From: Paraprevotella clara YIT 11840
GTDB taxonomy: Bacteria > Bacteroidota > Bacteroidia > Bacteroidales > Bacteroidaceae
Reading direction: 5' to 3'
Length of the DNA stretch: 64,000 bases
Assembly (NCBI RefSeq): GCF_000233955.1
Contig: NZ_JH376579.1
Span: 1 to 64,000, forward strand
Shown here in pieces: positions 54,345-63,658 of this stretch; position 1 is the stretch's first letter, and every line of letters starts with the position of its first letter. The notes below the pieces were generated by a model. That model had not been told where the DNA came from and did not search any database. It was given only the letters and a program-made list of their open reading frames with translations. The translations under genes were made by a program, and so were the position numbers.

Positions 54345-56086
54345 TCTTCAATATACTTTTTCAATTGAATCTTCTTTTTCAAAAGCTGGGAAACATCTCC
54401 CCCCTTTTCCTGCGCCATCTTCCAATACTTCAAGGCGCCCTCCATGTCACCGCATTGTGCATAAATATCCCCGGCATGCTCCAGGACCCCGCCGGACACT
54501 TCTTCGTCTTTCTCGATATCCCCTACAAGGACACGGTCCATATAAAGCTTGGCTTCGGCATACTTTCCCTTGATAAAAAGAATCCAGGCATAAGTGTCGA
54601 TATAGGTTTTGTTTCCCGGTTCCGCCACAATCGTGCGGTGGCTCATTTCTTCAGCCTTGTCCAAATCCTTTTTTTCCAATGAGAGATAATAAGCGTAATT
54701 ATTCAGGCAACCGACATTCTCCGGGTTGTACACCAGACAGGAGTCGTATGCAATGAAAGCCGAATCTTTCAGTCCGTTGCTGTAGTACAAGTCGCCCATG
54801 ATGGAATACATATCGGCCACAATGCCGTGGTCCGTATCCGGTTTAATCTGCCGCACGCCTTTGCGGAACACATCCAAAGCCTTGTCCTGACGTTCAAGCT
54901 GATAATAAGAGAAACCTAAATAGAAATAATAGGGTAATTGTTCCGGATAGTGCATGATGGCACGCGTACAAATGTCCGCCACCTTCGGATAGTCATTGGC
55001 ATGGACAGCCAGTTGCACCAACTGGTACAAAGCTACCTGATTGTCCGGCTCAAGCTTCAGAATACGTTCCAAAGCCGGTTCGAGCTGGTCATTTATATGT
55101 TTCATTTGCAGATAAGAGGCATAAAGCGTCAGCATATCCACCGTCTCAGGGACAGAATCGAAGATGCGGTCGAAAACGGCTAATACCAAAGTGCTGTCGG
55201 CATGCGCATTCTCTTGGTCTACGATATAGTTACGCATGAGCATAACCCTGGCCCGTTCGTCAGTCTCTTTTCCATATAAGATTGCATCCAACTGGGTTTG
55301 ATAAAGCGAATCTTGGCCCGTCTGCTTATAATAATCGAGCATGGACATGCGTAAAGCTTGGTTTCCCGGCTCTTTTTTCCGGACTTCCTCATAAACGGCA
55401 AAAGCTTTATCCGGCTGTTGCAGCAACAGATATTGATCGCCGATTAATACGCGATAAGCCAAATCATTAGGATTCTCCCGCGCCAGACTTTCCAATTCGG
55501 CAAAGGCTTGATCGTCTTCCTTCAATTCACGATAAAGACGAAACTTTTCCATACTGATGGACAGATTCTTGCCTTCAAGCGTCTCTATGCGGTCGAGTGC
55601 GCTGATTGCCTCGCGGTATTGCTCACGATCCATGTACATGTTTACCAACTGCGCCAATACATCCGAACGGGTCGGATTGCACCGCACCATATCTTCGAGT
55701 ACAGGCACGGCCTTCACATCATCCCGGTTGCGCAAATAAAAAGACGCAAGGGCTTCCTTATAATATATATTGTCCGGCTCCAAATCCACCGCACGGGACA
55801 GATGCGACGCGCATCGGGCAGAGTCGTCCATCCCCAGATAATACAATCCGAGATTGTATAACGCCTCGGCCGCATCGGGCTTGATGTCCAAACAATGTTT
55901 ATACAACTCGAAAGAATCATCGTAACGCCCGGCCAACTTGCTCTTCACGGCCTCGGCATAATAATAATCGAAGCGGCGTTGTGCCTCGGCCGATATACCT
56001 TGCGTCTTCTCTCCCGTCGCACAAGACGTGAAACAGGCAGACCACATGGCCCAGACTCCGCATATCAAAACTGTAATCTTCTTCAC
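54341..56086 (-). CDS. TPR-repeat lipoprotein
   Basis: A 581-residue lipoprotein; Cys22 lies in FTSCATGEK. It is made almost wholly of tetratricopeptide repeats from about residue 30 to 570, such as AEALYNLGLYYLGMDDSARCASH and GCLNNYAYYLSLEKKDLDKAEEMS. It starts 5 bp after dut and overlaps the DUF4292 start. It is probably a scaffold for the envelope proteins encoded next to it. Confidence 0.88.
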   Translation of the reverse strand: MKKITVLICGVWAMWSACFTSCATGEKTQGISAEAQRRFDYYYAEAVKSKLAGRYDDSFELYKHCLDIKPDAAEALYNLGLYYLGMDDSARCASHLSRAVDLEPDNIYYKEALASFYLRNRDDVKAVPVLEDMVRCNPTRSDVLAQLVNMYMDREQYREAISALDRIETLEGKNLSISMEKFRLYRELKEDDQAFAELESLARENPNDLAYRVLIGDQYLLLQQPDKAFAVYEEVRKKEPGNQALRMSMLDYYKQTGQDSLYQTQLDAILYGKETDERARVMLMRNYIVDQENAHADSTLVLAVFDRIFDSVPETVDMLTLYASYLQMKHINDQLEPALERILKLEPDNQVALYQLVQLAVHANDYPKVADICTRAIMHYPEQLPYYFYLGFSYYQLERQDKALDVFRKGVRQIKPDTDHGIVADMYSIMGDLYYSNGLKDSAFIAYDSCLVYNPENVGCLNNYAYYLSLEKKDLDKAEEMSHRTIVAEPGNKTYIDTYAWILFIKGKYAEAKLYMDRVLVGDIEKDEEVSGGVLEHAGDIYAQCGDMEGALKYWKMAQEKGGDVSQLLKKKIQLKKYIEE

Positions 56087-56091
56087 TGACT

Positions 56092-56526
56092 TTATTTTTC
56101 TCCCGAATGGCCGAAACCACCCGCACCTCTTTCCGTCTCATCCAAACTCTCCACAGGCTTCCATCCGGCCTGCTCATAACTTGCCACGACCATCTGCGCA
56201 ATCCGCTCTCCGTCCCGTATCTCGAACGGCTCGGACGACAAATTGACCAGAATGATACAAATCTCCCCCCGGTAGTCCGCATCAATCGTCCCCGGTGAGT
56301 TCAACACGGTAATCCCTTTTTTCAAGGCCAGTCCGCTCCTCGGCCGGATTTGTGCCTCCGTCCCGTGCGGCAAAGCGATATAGAGTCCCGTCGGCACCAG
56401 GCAACGCTCCAGAGGTTTCAACACGATGGGGCTGTCCAGATTGGCACGAAGATCCATTCCTGCCGAGTCCGAAGTGGCATATTGAGGTAACGGATGATGG
56501 GATTTATTAATAACACGTACTTCCAT
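56092..56526 (-). CDS. dut: dUTPase (deoxyuridine triphosphatase)
   Basis: A 144-residue enzyme that hydrolyses dUTP to dUMP and keeps uracil out of DNA. The ATG at 56526 gives the normal length; a longer frame to 56586 crosses the promoter. All five trimeric-dUTPase motifs are present: [37 protein letters not shown] and the C-terminal [10 protein letters not shown] arm. It leads the dut-TPR-DUF4292-EnvC operon. Confidence 0.96.
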   Translation of the reverse strand: MEVRVINKSHHPLPQYATSDSAGMDLRANLDSPIVLKPLERCLVPTGLYIALPHGTEAQIRPRSGLALKKGITVLNSPGTIDADYRGEICIILVNLSSEPFEIRDGERIAQMVVASYEQAGWKPVESLDETERGAGGFGHSGEK

Positions 56527-56555
56527 TATATGTAGAAATGATTGTTTTTGAGGTA

Positions 56556-56634
56556 CAAAAATAACCAATTCTCTGAACACAGCCATTGATTTTTAGCTAA
56601 AAAGAGCGAATGTCAACCTTTTTAATTACTTTTG
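56556..56634. promoter_or_regulatory. Divergent -7 boxes for dut and dgt
   Basis: Minus-strand TATTTTTG (56556-56563) lies 29 bp before the dut ATG. Plus-strand TACTTTTG (56627-56634) lies 16 bp before dgt. Two nucleotide-pool genes share this short gap. Confidence 0.55.
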
Positions 56635-56650
56635 TGAAGAATCTACAGGA

Positions 56651-58012
56651 ATGAATATGAATTGGCAGCAACTGATATCCAACAAACGACTGGGATTGGA
56701 AAAATATCACCAGGTCCGGAAAGACGACCGCACGGAATTCCAACGCGATTATGACCGTCTTATATTCTCTGCACCGTTCAGACGTTTGCAGAACAAAACG
56801 CAGGTGTTCCCGCTCCCGGGAAGCGTATTCGTCCACAACCGGCTGACCCACAGTCTGGAGGTGTCCAGCGTAGGACGTTCCTTGGGCAACGATATCTCTC
56901 GGGCACTCCTGCAAAAGCATCCGGAGCTGTCCGGAAGCCACCTGAGCGAAGCCGGTGCCATCGTGTCGGCCGCCTGCCTGGCACATGATTTAGGAAATCC
57001 GCCCTTCGGACATTCGGGCGAGAGAGCCATCGGGACGTTCTTCAGCGAAGGCAAAGGCAACTGGCTGAGGACCTACTGCGACCCCACGAACGGGGACCGG
57101 CTCAGCGAACGGGAATGGAACGACCTGATTCATTTCGAAGGAAACGCCAACGCATTCAGGTTGCTGACCCACCACTTCAAAGGCCGGCGCAACGGAGGGT
57201 TTGTCATGACTTACACCACCTTGGCTTCCATCGTCAAATACCCTTTTTCGTCCAATCTGGCTGGCGGACATGCCAAATTCGGTTTCTTTCAAAGCGAAAT
57301 CCCCGTCTACCAACGGATAGCTGAAGAACTGGGCATTCCTCGCCAGGCCAGCGTAGAAGGCAGCCTGCGATATGTGCGCCATCCCTTCGTATATTTGGTA
57401 GAAGCGGCCGATGACATTTGTTATGAGATTATGGACATCGAGGATGCGCATAAACTGAAAATCCTCAGTACGGACGAGACTCAAAGCTTATTGCTGGGCT
57501 TCTTCGAGGAAGAACGCCAAAAAAGTATCCGAAAAAACCTGCAATACGTCAGCGACATCAACGAACAAATCGTCTACCTGCGTTCCTGTGTCATCGGTTG
57601 CCTGGAAAGTGAATGCGTAAAGGTCTTTTTGGACAATGAAGAAGAAATCCTGGCCGGTACCTTTGAGGGGTGCCTCATCGACCACATTTCCGAAACGCCG
57701 CGAAGGGCTTACAAAGCTTGCGAAAGCATGGCATACGCCAAGATTTACCGGAGCAAGGATGTCGTGGATATCGAACTGGCCGGTTTTCAGGTTATCACCA
57801 CACTGTTGGAACTCATGACAGAAGCGGTATGCCACCCAGAAAAAGCGTATTCGCAGTTACTCATCAACCGCGTGTCGCAACAGTACGACATCGGTGCCGA
57901 ACGGCTCTACGACCGCATCATGGCCGTATTGGATTACATCTCCGGCATGACGGACGTATATGCGTTGGATTTATATCGTAAAATCAATGGCATGAGCCTG
58001 CCTTTCGTATAA
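56651..58012 (+). CDS. dgt: Deoxyguanosinetriphosphate triphosphohydrolase-like dNTPase
   Basis: A 453-residue HD-domain enzyme that splits dNTPs into nucleoside and triphosphate. Metal ligands are in HNRLTHSLEVSSVGR and ACLAHDLGNPPFGHSGE; later helices (YLVEAADDICYEIMDIEDAH) carry the last Asp. The length fits the dGTPase type. ATG at 56651 or 56657. It is divergent from dut, so two dNTP-pool enzymes share a regulatory region. Confidence 0.94.
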   Translation: MNMNWQQLISNKRLGLEKYHQVRKDDRTEFQRDYDRLIFSAPFRRLQNKTQVFPLPGSVFVHNRLTHSLEVSSVGRSLGNDISRALLQKHPELSGSHLSEAGAIVSAACLAHDLGNPPFGHSGERAIGTFFSEGKGNWLRTYCDPTNGDRLSEREWNDLIHFEGNANAFRLLTHHFKGRRNGGFVMTYTTLASIVKYPFSSNLAGGHAKFGFFQSEIPVYQRIAEELGIPRQASVEGSLRYVRHPFVYLVEAADDICYEIMDIEDAHKLKILSTDETQSLLLGFFEEERQKSIRKNLQYVSDINEQIVYLRSCVIGCLESECVKVFLDNEEEILAGTFEGCLIDHISETPRRAYKACESMAYAKIYRSKDVVDIELAGFQVITTLLELMTEAVCHPEKAYSQLLINRVSQQYDIGAERLYDRIMAVLDYISGMTDVYALDLYRKINGMSLPFV

Positions 58013-58039
58013 CCGAGAGGATCAGGCCGCCCTCTTCCG

Positions 58040-58972
58040 TTATCCGCGTCCGGAGAAGGTTTCAATGTGCCGCCTGCGCTTTTCCTCCCGAATCTCGTCC
58101 ACAGCAATCAGGATGCCGGTCTCCTCCACGTCGCCGAATTCGTCGTTGATAGCCGTGCCGAACATCTTCATCGTGGGCGACAACCCCATGTAAGCGTTCA
58201 CCAAAGGCGGGATATTATAACCCAGCTTGCGAACTTCCGAATTCAATATCTTATAGTCTTCCTTGAAATCCTCGTAAACGAACAATTTACGCAATTCTTC
58301 CGTATCGGCTTCCAGTTGCAAGGGATGAATCGGCACTATCAGCCTGTCCTTATCCTCGAAATGCTTTTTCAGAAAATACAGAATCATATCACGCCCATAA
58401 CGGTTATAAGACGGATACATGGTCATCTTGCCGAAATAATAGCGTACGTCAGGCACTAAAACCGTCAATGCCCCCAGACCGTCCCACAAGTTGTCCAAAG
58501 TGAACAGGCCTTTTGAACCTTGGCGCGTACTCTGGTATTCCAACGTCACGAACGAACGTCCGAGTTCTATCGTATAAGGCATATAGTTTCTCATAAAGTT
58601 TTCCGAGAAGTGGAACATGTGGGAAGTGGCCAAAATGGGTTGCCCGTCCTCCCTCAGCTTCACCTTTGCCCCCAACAGGTAACGATAACCGCCTAAAATG
58701 GCTTCTACATCGGGGTCCCACACGATCAACTGCTTATAGGGTTCTTCCATCATGTCGAAGTCGTCCAAATCGAGCGACATCCCCGTACCTCCACCGGCAG
58801 CCCGGAAAGCGATTTCACGCAAACGGCCGATTTCACGAAGCACATTCGGTGAATCCTGCCACGTCACCACGTATATCTCATTGTGGCTTTTGTTCGTATA
58901 ACGCAACCTCTTATCCGCGGTCAGTTCTGCCTTCAGCAGTTCTTTACTCACCGGAGCTATGATTTCTTCCAT
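58040..58972 (-). CDS. glsB: GNAT-type N-acyltransferase for glycine lipids
   Basis: A 310-residue acyltransferase of the OlsB/hemolysin-like GNAT branch (FRAAGGGTGMSLDLDDFD, YTIELGRSFVTLEYQ, DNLWDGLGALTVLVPDVRYYFGKM). In Bacteroides thetaiotaomicron the glsB-glsA pair makes glycine and serine-glycine lipids; GlsB adds the N-acyl group. The gene follows the PlsC-like gene by 23 bp, matching that pair. The symbol is a family-level inference. Confidence 0.82.
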   Translation of the reverse strand: MEEIIAPVSKELLKAELTADKRLRYTNKSHNEIYVVTWQDSPNVLREIGRLREIAFRAAGGGTGMSLDLDDFDMMEEPYKQLIVWDPDVEAILGGYRYLLGAKVKLREDGQPILATSHMFHFSENFMRNYMPYTIELGRSFVTLEYQSTRQGSKGLFTLDNLWDGLGALTVLVPDVRYYFGKMTMYPSYNRYGRDMILYFLKKHFEDKDRLIVPIHPLQLEADTEELRKLFVYEDFKEDYKILNSEVRKLGYNIPPLVNAYMGLSPTMKMFGTAINDEFGDVEETGILIAVDEIREEKRRRHIETFSGRG

Positions 58973-58995
58973 ATCATCAATCTGTTTTCTTCTCT

Positions 58996-59835
58996 TTATA
59001 ACTTATACACTTGTTCCTTCACTTCCTGCGCCCACTGTTGGGGGCTTTTGGATTTGTCGAACGTGCTCCATGGTATCGGTTTCCCGATTACGACCCGATA
59101 CTCGCCATGCCTGCTGCGGTACATCTCATCGGGTAAAAACAGCATGGCCAGGTTAAACTTGAGATGCAACCGTTTGCACCATTCCGCGATGGAATAAAAG
59201 CGGTCGGAATTCTGCCCTATAAAATGTATAGGCACCACATCCCGCCGGGTAGCCACACTTTTCACGATAAACGTCTTGTTCCATGCCAAGTCCCTTATGC
59301 TGCCGTCTTTCATACGCCGCGAACAAATGCCGGCCGGAAACATGATGACCTGGTCGTCGGAACGAAAAGTATTTTCTACCATTTGAGGGAAGTTACGCGC
59401 CTGTTTCCCCAACTTATTGATAGGTATACATAGGGGAGCCAATCCTTTCAGGTTCATCAGAAGATCATTCACCAAATACTTAATCTTCCCGTCGTAATGA
59501 CGGCCGAGCACCATTCCCAAAGTCACCCCGTCTATGGCTCCCAACGGATGGTTGGACACAAAAGTATATTTTCGGGATAAATCGGAAATGTTTTCCAAAC
59601 CGTCCACTTTTACCTTCACATCCAAATAAGCCAGTGTGTGTTCACAAAAGTCAACACCGACATAACCTTGACGCAGATACTCATTAATGAAATCCTGATG
59701 AATGAGACGTTTGAGCCCGTTAATCAGAAAACCGGGAATATATTTGGCTTTCTTTCCGGCACGCGTCCGTATGATGTCATCAAGATCGATTAATGTCACA
59801 GCTTTATCCGGCATGATTCTTTCCTTTGTCTCCAT
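58996..59835 (-). CDS. glsA: PlsC-like O-acyltransferase for glycine lipids
   Basis: A 279-residue membrane-associated acyltransferase. The catalytic block is VSNHPLGAIDG, with five residues between His and Asp rather than the four of PlsC, as in hemolysin/OlsA-related proteins. A second block FPAGICSRR matches the acceptor site. It should add the O-acyl chain to the N-acyl glycine made by the GNAT-like neighbour. The start could be Met1 or Met8. Confidence 0.82.
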   Translation of the reverse strand: METKERIMPDKAVTLIDLDDIIRTRAGKKAKYIPGFLINGLKRLIHQDFINEYLRQGYVGVDFCEHTLAYLDVKVKVDGLENISDLSRKYTFVSNHPLGAIDGVTLGMVLGRHYDGKIKYLVNDLLMNLKGLAPLCIPINKLGKQARNFPQMVENTFRSDDQVIMFPAGICSRRMKDGSIRDLAWNKTFIVKSVATRRDVVPIHFIGQNSDRFYSIAEWCKRLHLKFNLAMLFLPDEMYRSRHGEYRVVIGKPIPWSTFDKSKSPQQWAQEVKEQVYKL

Positions 59836-59888
59836 TGCAACAGCAACCCTCCATCTTTAACTTAATCTCCCCTATTCGTAAAGATGTC

Positions 59889-60254
59889 TCACGATACCGT
59901 CACTTTAGAGTTGTTAATGATATAAGTACCCTTCGGCAATCCACTAATCCAGTTTGTCCCTTTGTTCAGTCGGAACAACCCGTAAAATACACCATTGCCC
60001 TTATACACCGGAAGCATCTGGGAATGTTGGCTCGTAACCAACAACGAACCTCCCTTCATCTTAATCTTAATCGGATAAGTCGAAGAGACCCTTTTCGTTC
60101 TGTAAATATGAGTATATTCGGAAAAAGACACATCACGTCCTACCGAATCGGCTTTGGCCCGGATGGACACGCGGTCTACAGCCGAAGCGCTTACGGTACT
60201 AAAGAACGTCAATAGTGCCCACAAACTAACCTTTTTCCAACTATACCTACACAT
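59889..60254 (-). CDS. Small secreted protein of unknown function
   Basis: A 121-residue protein with a signal peptide (MCRYSWKKVSLWALLTFFSTVSASA). The second half is beta-rich: GGSLLVTSQHSQMLPVYKGN and LFRLNKGTNWISGLPKGTYI. Similar C-terminal motifs occur in short exported Bacteroidales proteins (DUF3244-like), but I cannot name the family firmly. It is a single gene with its own -7 box. Confidence 0.65.
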   Translation of the reverse strand: MCRYSWKKVSLWALLTFFSTVSASAVDRVSIRAKADSVGRDVSFSEYTHIYRTKRVSSTYPIKIKMKGGSLLVTSQHSQMLPVYKGNGVFYGLFRLNKGTNWISGLPKGTYIINNSKVTVS

Positions 60255-60280
60255 TACGTTTAAAATTAACTTCTATTTTG

Positions 60281-60288
60281 CAAAAATA
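60281..60288 (-). promoter_or_regulatory. -7 box of the small secreted protein
   Basis: Minus-strand TATTTTTG, 26 bp before the ATG at 60254. The rest of this 237-bp gap holds only the hairpin at 60425-60467. Confidence 0.45.
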
Positions 60289-60424
60289 GAATGAAACTAT
60301 CAGTATCCAAGGTGAAGGCCGAATATTTTAAGAAATATTAGACATATAAGGTTTGAAATCCCCGCTCCGCTCTCATTTCCGTTTCAATATCCCGCCCTTC
60401 AAAACCGGATAAGAACCAACAAAA

Positions 60425-60467
60425 GCCGGATGTTACCCTACTTTCATTCCGTATCGTTACATCCGGC
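60425..60467 (-). terminator. Hairpin after the YqeY-like gene
   Basis: GCCGGATGT (60425-60433) and ACATCCGGC (60459-60467) pair perfectly over 9 bp with a 25-nt loop. On the minus strand the stem is followed by TTTTG. It probably closes the ftsZ-yqeY transcript. Confidence 0.5.
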
Positions 60468-60491
60468 CTCCGTTAATTTTATTCCCAACCG

Positions 60492-60941
60492 TCAGGCCAA
60501 TAATTGCTTTACTAAGGCACTGATAGCCTTACCGTCAGCTTTGCCCGCCAACTGTTTCGTGGCCGTACCCATCACTTTGCCCATATCCTTGGCACTCGTA
60601 GCGCCCACGGCAGCTATGATGGCTTTGATTTCCTGTTCCAGTTCTTCTGCCGAGAGCTGTTTGGGCAGGTAACGGCTGATGACTTCCACCTGGGCCAGCT
60701 CTTCATCGGCCAAGTCCTGGCGTCCCTGCTCCACGTATAAAGCCGCAGTGTCCTTACCCTGCTTGGCCAGTTTAGCTAAAATCTTCATAGCCGCATCATC
60801 CGTCAACTCATCGTTTGCCCCCGGAGCGGTTTTGGCTTCCAGGAAGAACTTCTTGATGTTCCGCAACGCTTCCAACGCGACTTTATCCTTGGCCTTCATG
60901 GCCACTACGATATCCTTGCTGATTTGTTCAAAAAGTGCCAT
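60492..60941 (-). CDS. GatB/YqeY-domain protein
   Basis: A 149-residue helical protein: N-terminal half MALFEQISKDIVVAMKAKDKVALEALR and C-terminal tRNA-amidotransferase-like domain (AIIAAVGATSAKDMGKVMG). The family is related to the tail of GatB, but its own job is uncertain. It lies 22 bp after ftsZ, probably in the same transcript. Confidence 0.9.
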   Translation of the reverse strand: MALFEQISKDIVVAMKAKDKVALEALRNIKKFFLEAKTAPGANDELTDDAAMKILAKLAKQGKDTAALYVEQGRQDLADEELAQVEVISRYLPKQLSAEELEQEIKAIIAAVGATSAKDMGKVMGTATKQLAGKADGKAISALVKQLLA

Positions 60942-60963
60942 ATCTTATTCCTTTTATCATATA

Positions 60964-62283
60964 CTAAAAAACTATCATCGACTTTTCCTCTCCATTAGTT
61001 CCTGCCGCCATGCTATCGGCCGCGTTATCCATCCCGGCCGTCTTGCTCTTGATGCTGGCCAGCACTTCCTTGCTACGCTTGTAGGTAGGCGTATCTTCCA
61101 CCATGGAAATCACATCGTCATTATCCAAATCGTCTTCTCCGAAAATATAAAGATGATGCGGACGCTTGATTTCTCTTTGATTCATGTCATGCGTGTAAAA
61201 CTCACGCCGACGTTCGGCCTTCTTTACGGCTATTTCCTCTTTCTGAGCCCGCGCCTCTTCGTCTTCAATGCCATGCTTGGCCATCACATTATCCATACCC
61301 GGCACGTTCTTCAGACCGAATCCGGTAGCCAGCACTGTGATCTTCACCTTCTTCTCCAACGTGGCATCCGTGGCCAATCCGAACTTCGTCTCCACATCAT
61401 CACCGAACTTACTCATAAATTCATGCACTTCGTTCATCTCTTCCATGGTCAACTGGTCGCTCTCTTCCTGATCACAGAACGAAATGCTCAGCAACACCTT
61501 CTTGGAGTTGAATATGTCGTTGTTATTGAGCAACGGAGAATGAAGCGCACTTTCGATAGCTTGGCGCACACGTCCTTCACCCTCTCCGAATCCAGTACTC
61601 ATGATGGCCACACCACCGTCTTTCAACACCGTGGTCACATCCTGGAAGTCGAGGTTTACAATACCATGTACCGTAATAATTTCGGCTATGCTCTTGGCGG
61701 CCACGGACAACGTATCGTCTGCCTTGGCAAAGGCATTCAGCACCGTAAGCTCCGGATAAATCTCGCGCAAGCGTTCATTATTGATAACCAACAGCGCATC
61801 GACATGCTTGGATATTTCCTCCACCCCGTCCAATGCCTGGTCTATTTTCTTCAACCCCTCAAAACGGAACGGTATAGTCACGATACCGACCGTCAGGATA
61901 CCCATTTCCTTGGCACATTGCGCTATCACGGGAGCTGCACCGGTTCCGGTACCGCCTCCCATTCCGGCCGTAATGAAAACCATACGGGTTCCGTCGTTCA
62001 GCATTTCTTTTATACCGTCCAGACTCTCCATGGCCGCCTGCCGCGCACGCTCGGGGCGGTTTCCGGCTCCCAAGCCTTCTGTCCCCAATTGCAGACGTGT
62101 CGGGATAGGAGAGTCGCTCAAAGCCTGATTGTCGGTATTACACAGCACAAAACTCACATCATGAATACCTTCCTTATACATGTGATTGACGGCGTTACCT
62201 CCGCCACCTCCCACTCCGATCACCTTAATGATGCTCGGGCTGTTCGTTTTGAAGTTAAACCGAATATCTGTTTCTTCTTGCAT
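60964..62283 (-). CDS. ftsZ: Cell division GTPase FtsZ
   Basis: A 439-residue tubulin-like protein that forms the division ring. The GTP-binding signature is GGGTGTGAAPVIA and the T7 catalytic loop is NLDFQD. A C-terminal conserved-peptide-like stretch (VEDTPTYKRS) is followed by about 30 further residues ending SMIVF, an unusually long tail beyond that peptide. It lies 21 bp after ftsA. Confidence 0.98.
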   Translation of the reverse strand: MQEETDIRFNFKTNSPSIIKVIGVGGGGGNAVNHMYKEGIHDVSFVLCNTDNQALSDSPIPTRLQLGTEGLGAGNRPERARQAAMESLDGIKEMLNDGTRMVFITAGMGGGTGTGAAPVIAQCAKEMGILTVGIVTIPFRFEGLKKIDQALDGVEEISKHVDALLVINNERLREIYPELTVLNAFAKADDTLSVAAKSIAEIITVHGIVNLDFQDVTTVLKDGGVAIMSTGFGEGEGRVRQAIESALHSPLLNNNDIFNSKKVLLSISFCDQEESDQLTMEEMNEVHEFMSKFGDDVETKFGLATDATLEKKVKITVLATGFGLKNVPGMDNVMAKHGIEDEEARAQKEEIAVKKAERRREFYTHDMNQREIKRPHHLYIFGEDDLDNDDVISMVEDTPTYKRSKEVLASIKSKTAGMDNAADSMAAGTNGEEKSMIVF

Positions 62284-62304
62284 AATCTATTTTGTTTTTC
62301 TATG

Positions 62305-63657
62305 TTATTCTTCAGTTACCGTTTTAGTCAAATCCACAAGCTTCTCCTTAAACTTCTTCCAAATTCCCCCTTTATTCTTCGGTTCCTCTCTTTCGTAGAC
62401 TTCCTTATGCGTTTCCTCTACCGGAACAAAATTGGGAGCAGTCTGCGGTATTTCCTTTTCTTCTACAACCTCCTCGGGCACTTCCTCCTTCACTACGACC
62501 TTGGGTTCCACACAATTCTGGTTTCCTTCGTTCATCAACGCCAACAAAGTATTTAAAGAACCGTCCTTCACCACCTGCTCGGCATGAACAGCTTGTAACG
62601 CAAAAGGTACGATACGTGCAAAACGCGTTTTATCCGGATGAAGACGGACTGAAGCCGCTTTATCGAGATTCTTCACATTGGATGCCGCACCCGAAATGAC
62701 AATTCCGGCCAACAACTTATCCTGATAGCCGCTATTACGGATCTGCGCTGCCACATTGCTCAAGATTTCTTCCTCACGAGCCTCTACAATGTCCACCAAC
62801 AAACGCTCCTCAATCGTACGACCGTTGTTCACCAAAAGATTCTTGGCCAGTTCTTCACTGCTCAGATCGGAATAAGCCGAACCGTATTTCATTTTCAGCC
62901 CTTCCGCTTCATCCTCATCAATTTGCAGGCTGCAAAGATCCTGAGTGATATTATTTCCTCCTAACGGTATCACTGCCAGATGACGCAACAAGTTGCCTTT
63001 ATATACTGCGACAGTAGTCGTTCCGTAACCGAAATCCACAAGAGCACAGCCCGAACGCTTCTCCGTATCCGTCAGCACGCAGCCGGCTAAAGCCATCGGT
63101 GCCACAAACATGCCGGCCACGTCAAGCCCGACCGCCTCCACACATTTCAGAATATATTCTTTGATTTCCGTTTTAGCGATGATATTCAGATAGGTTCCGT
63201 CTATCTGGCTGCTCAAGACCCCGACCGGGTCTACCGTAGTATCCAAACCCACATGATATTCCTGCGGAACCACTTCCAGTATTTCATAGCCGGCATATAC
63301 CGTATTCCTGTTGGTTTTGAGCAAAGAATCCACCAACTCTTGCGAAACCACGGTTTTTGTGGCAAACTGACGTGACACCGTGTTCTTCTTTGCCCGTAAC
63401 GACTGGCCTCCTATTCCGACAAAGACCTTACGCACACGCATATCCAGTGCATTCTCCATCTTGTCGACAATGTGTTTCAAACACATCACGGTCTTGTCTA
63501 TATTATAAACCACACCCTTTCGGATACAGTGCCGTGCATCTACCTGTTCGATATCCAGCACCTGCACACTGCCGTCTATATTCTTGCACCCGGCCACACC
63601 TCGTATCTTCGAGGAGCCGAATTCTACCGCTACAATGATTTCTTTCTCTACAGCCAT
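62305..63657 (-). CDS. ftsA: Cell division protein FtsA
   Basis: A 450-residue actin-like protein that ties FtsZ to the membrane. The opening phosphate loop is VEFGSSKIRGVAG and the later DFGYGTTTVAVYKGN is the second nucleotide motif. The C-terminal GGIWKKFKEKLVDLTKTV is the amphipathic membrane-targeting helix. A Glu/Val-rich linker (about 385-425) precedes it. It starts 1 bp after ftsQ. Confidence 0.97.
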   Translation of the reverse strand: MAVEKEIIVAVEFGSSKIRGVAGCKNIDGSVQVLDIEQVDARHCIRKGVVYNIDKTVMCLKHIVDKMENALDMRVRKVFVGIGGQSLRAKKNTVSRQFATKTVVSQELVDSLLKTNRNTVYAGYEILEVVPQEYHVGLDTTVDPVGVLSSQIDGTYLNIIAKTEIKEYILKCVEAVGLDVAGMFVAPMALAGCVLTDTEKRSGCALVDFGYGTTTVAVYKGNLLRHLAVIPLGGNNITQDLCSLQIDEDEAEGLKMKYGSAYSDLSSEELAKNLLVNNGRTIEERLLVDIVEAREEEILSNVAAQIRNSGYQDKLLAGIVISGAASNVKNLDKAASVRLHPDKTRFARIVPFALQAVHAEQVVKDGSLNTLLALMNEGNQNCVEPKVVVKEEVPEEVVEEKEIPQTAPNFVPVEETHKEVYEREEPKNKGGIWKKFKEKLVDLTKTVTEE

Positions 63658-63658
63658 A

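Noticed and set aside
60679-62556. 625-residue plus-strand frame
   Set aside because: Fully antisense to yqeY, ftsZ and the end of ftsA; sequence is a shadow with no domain.
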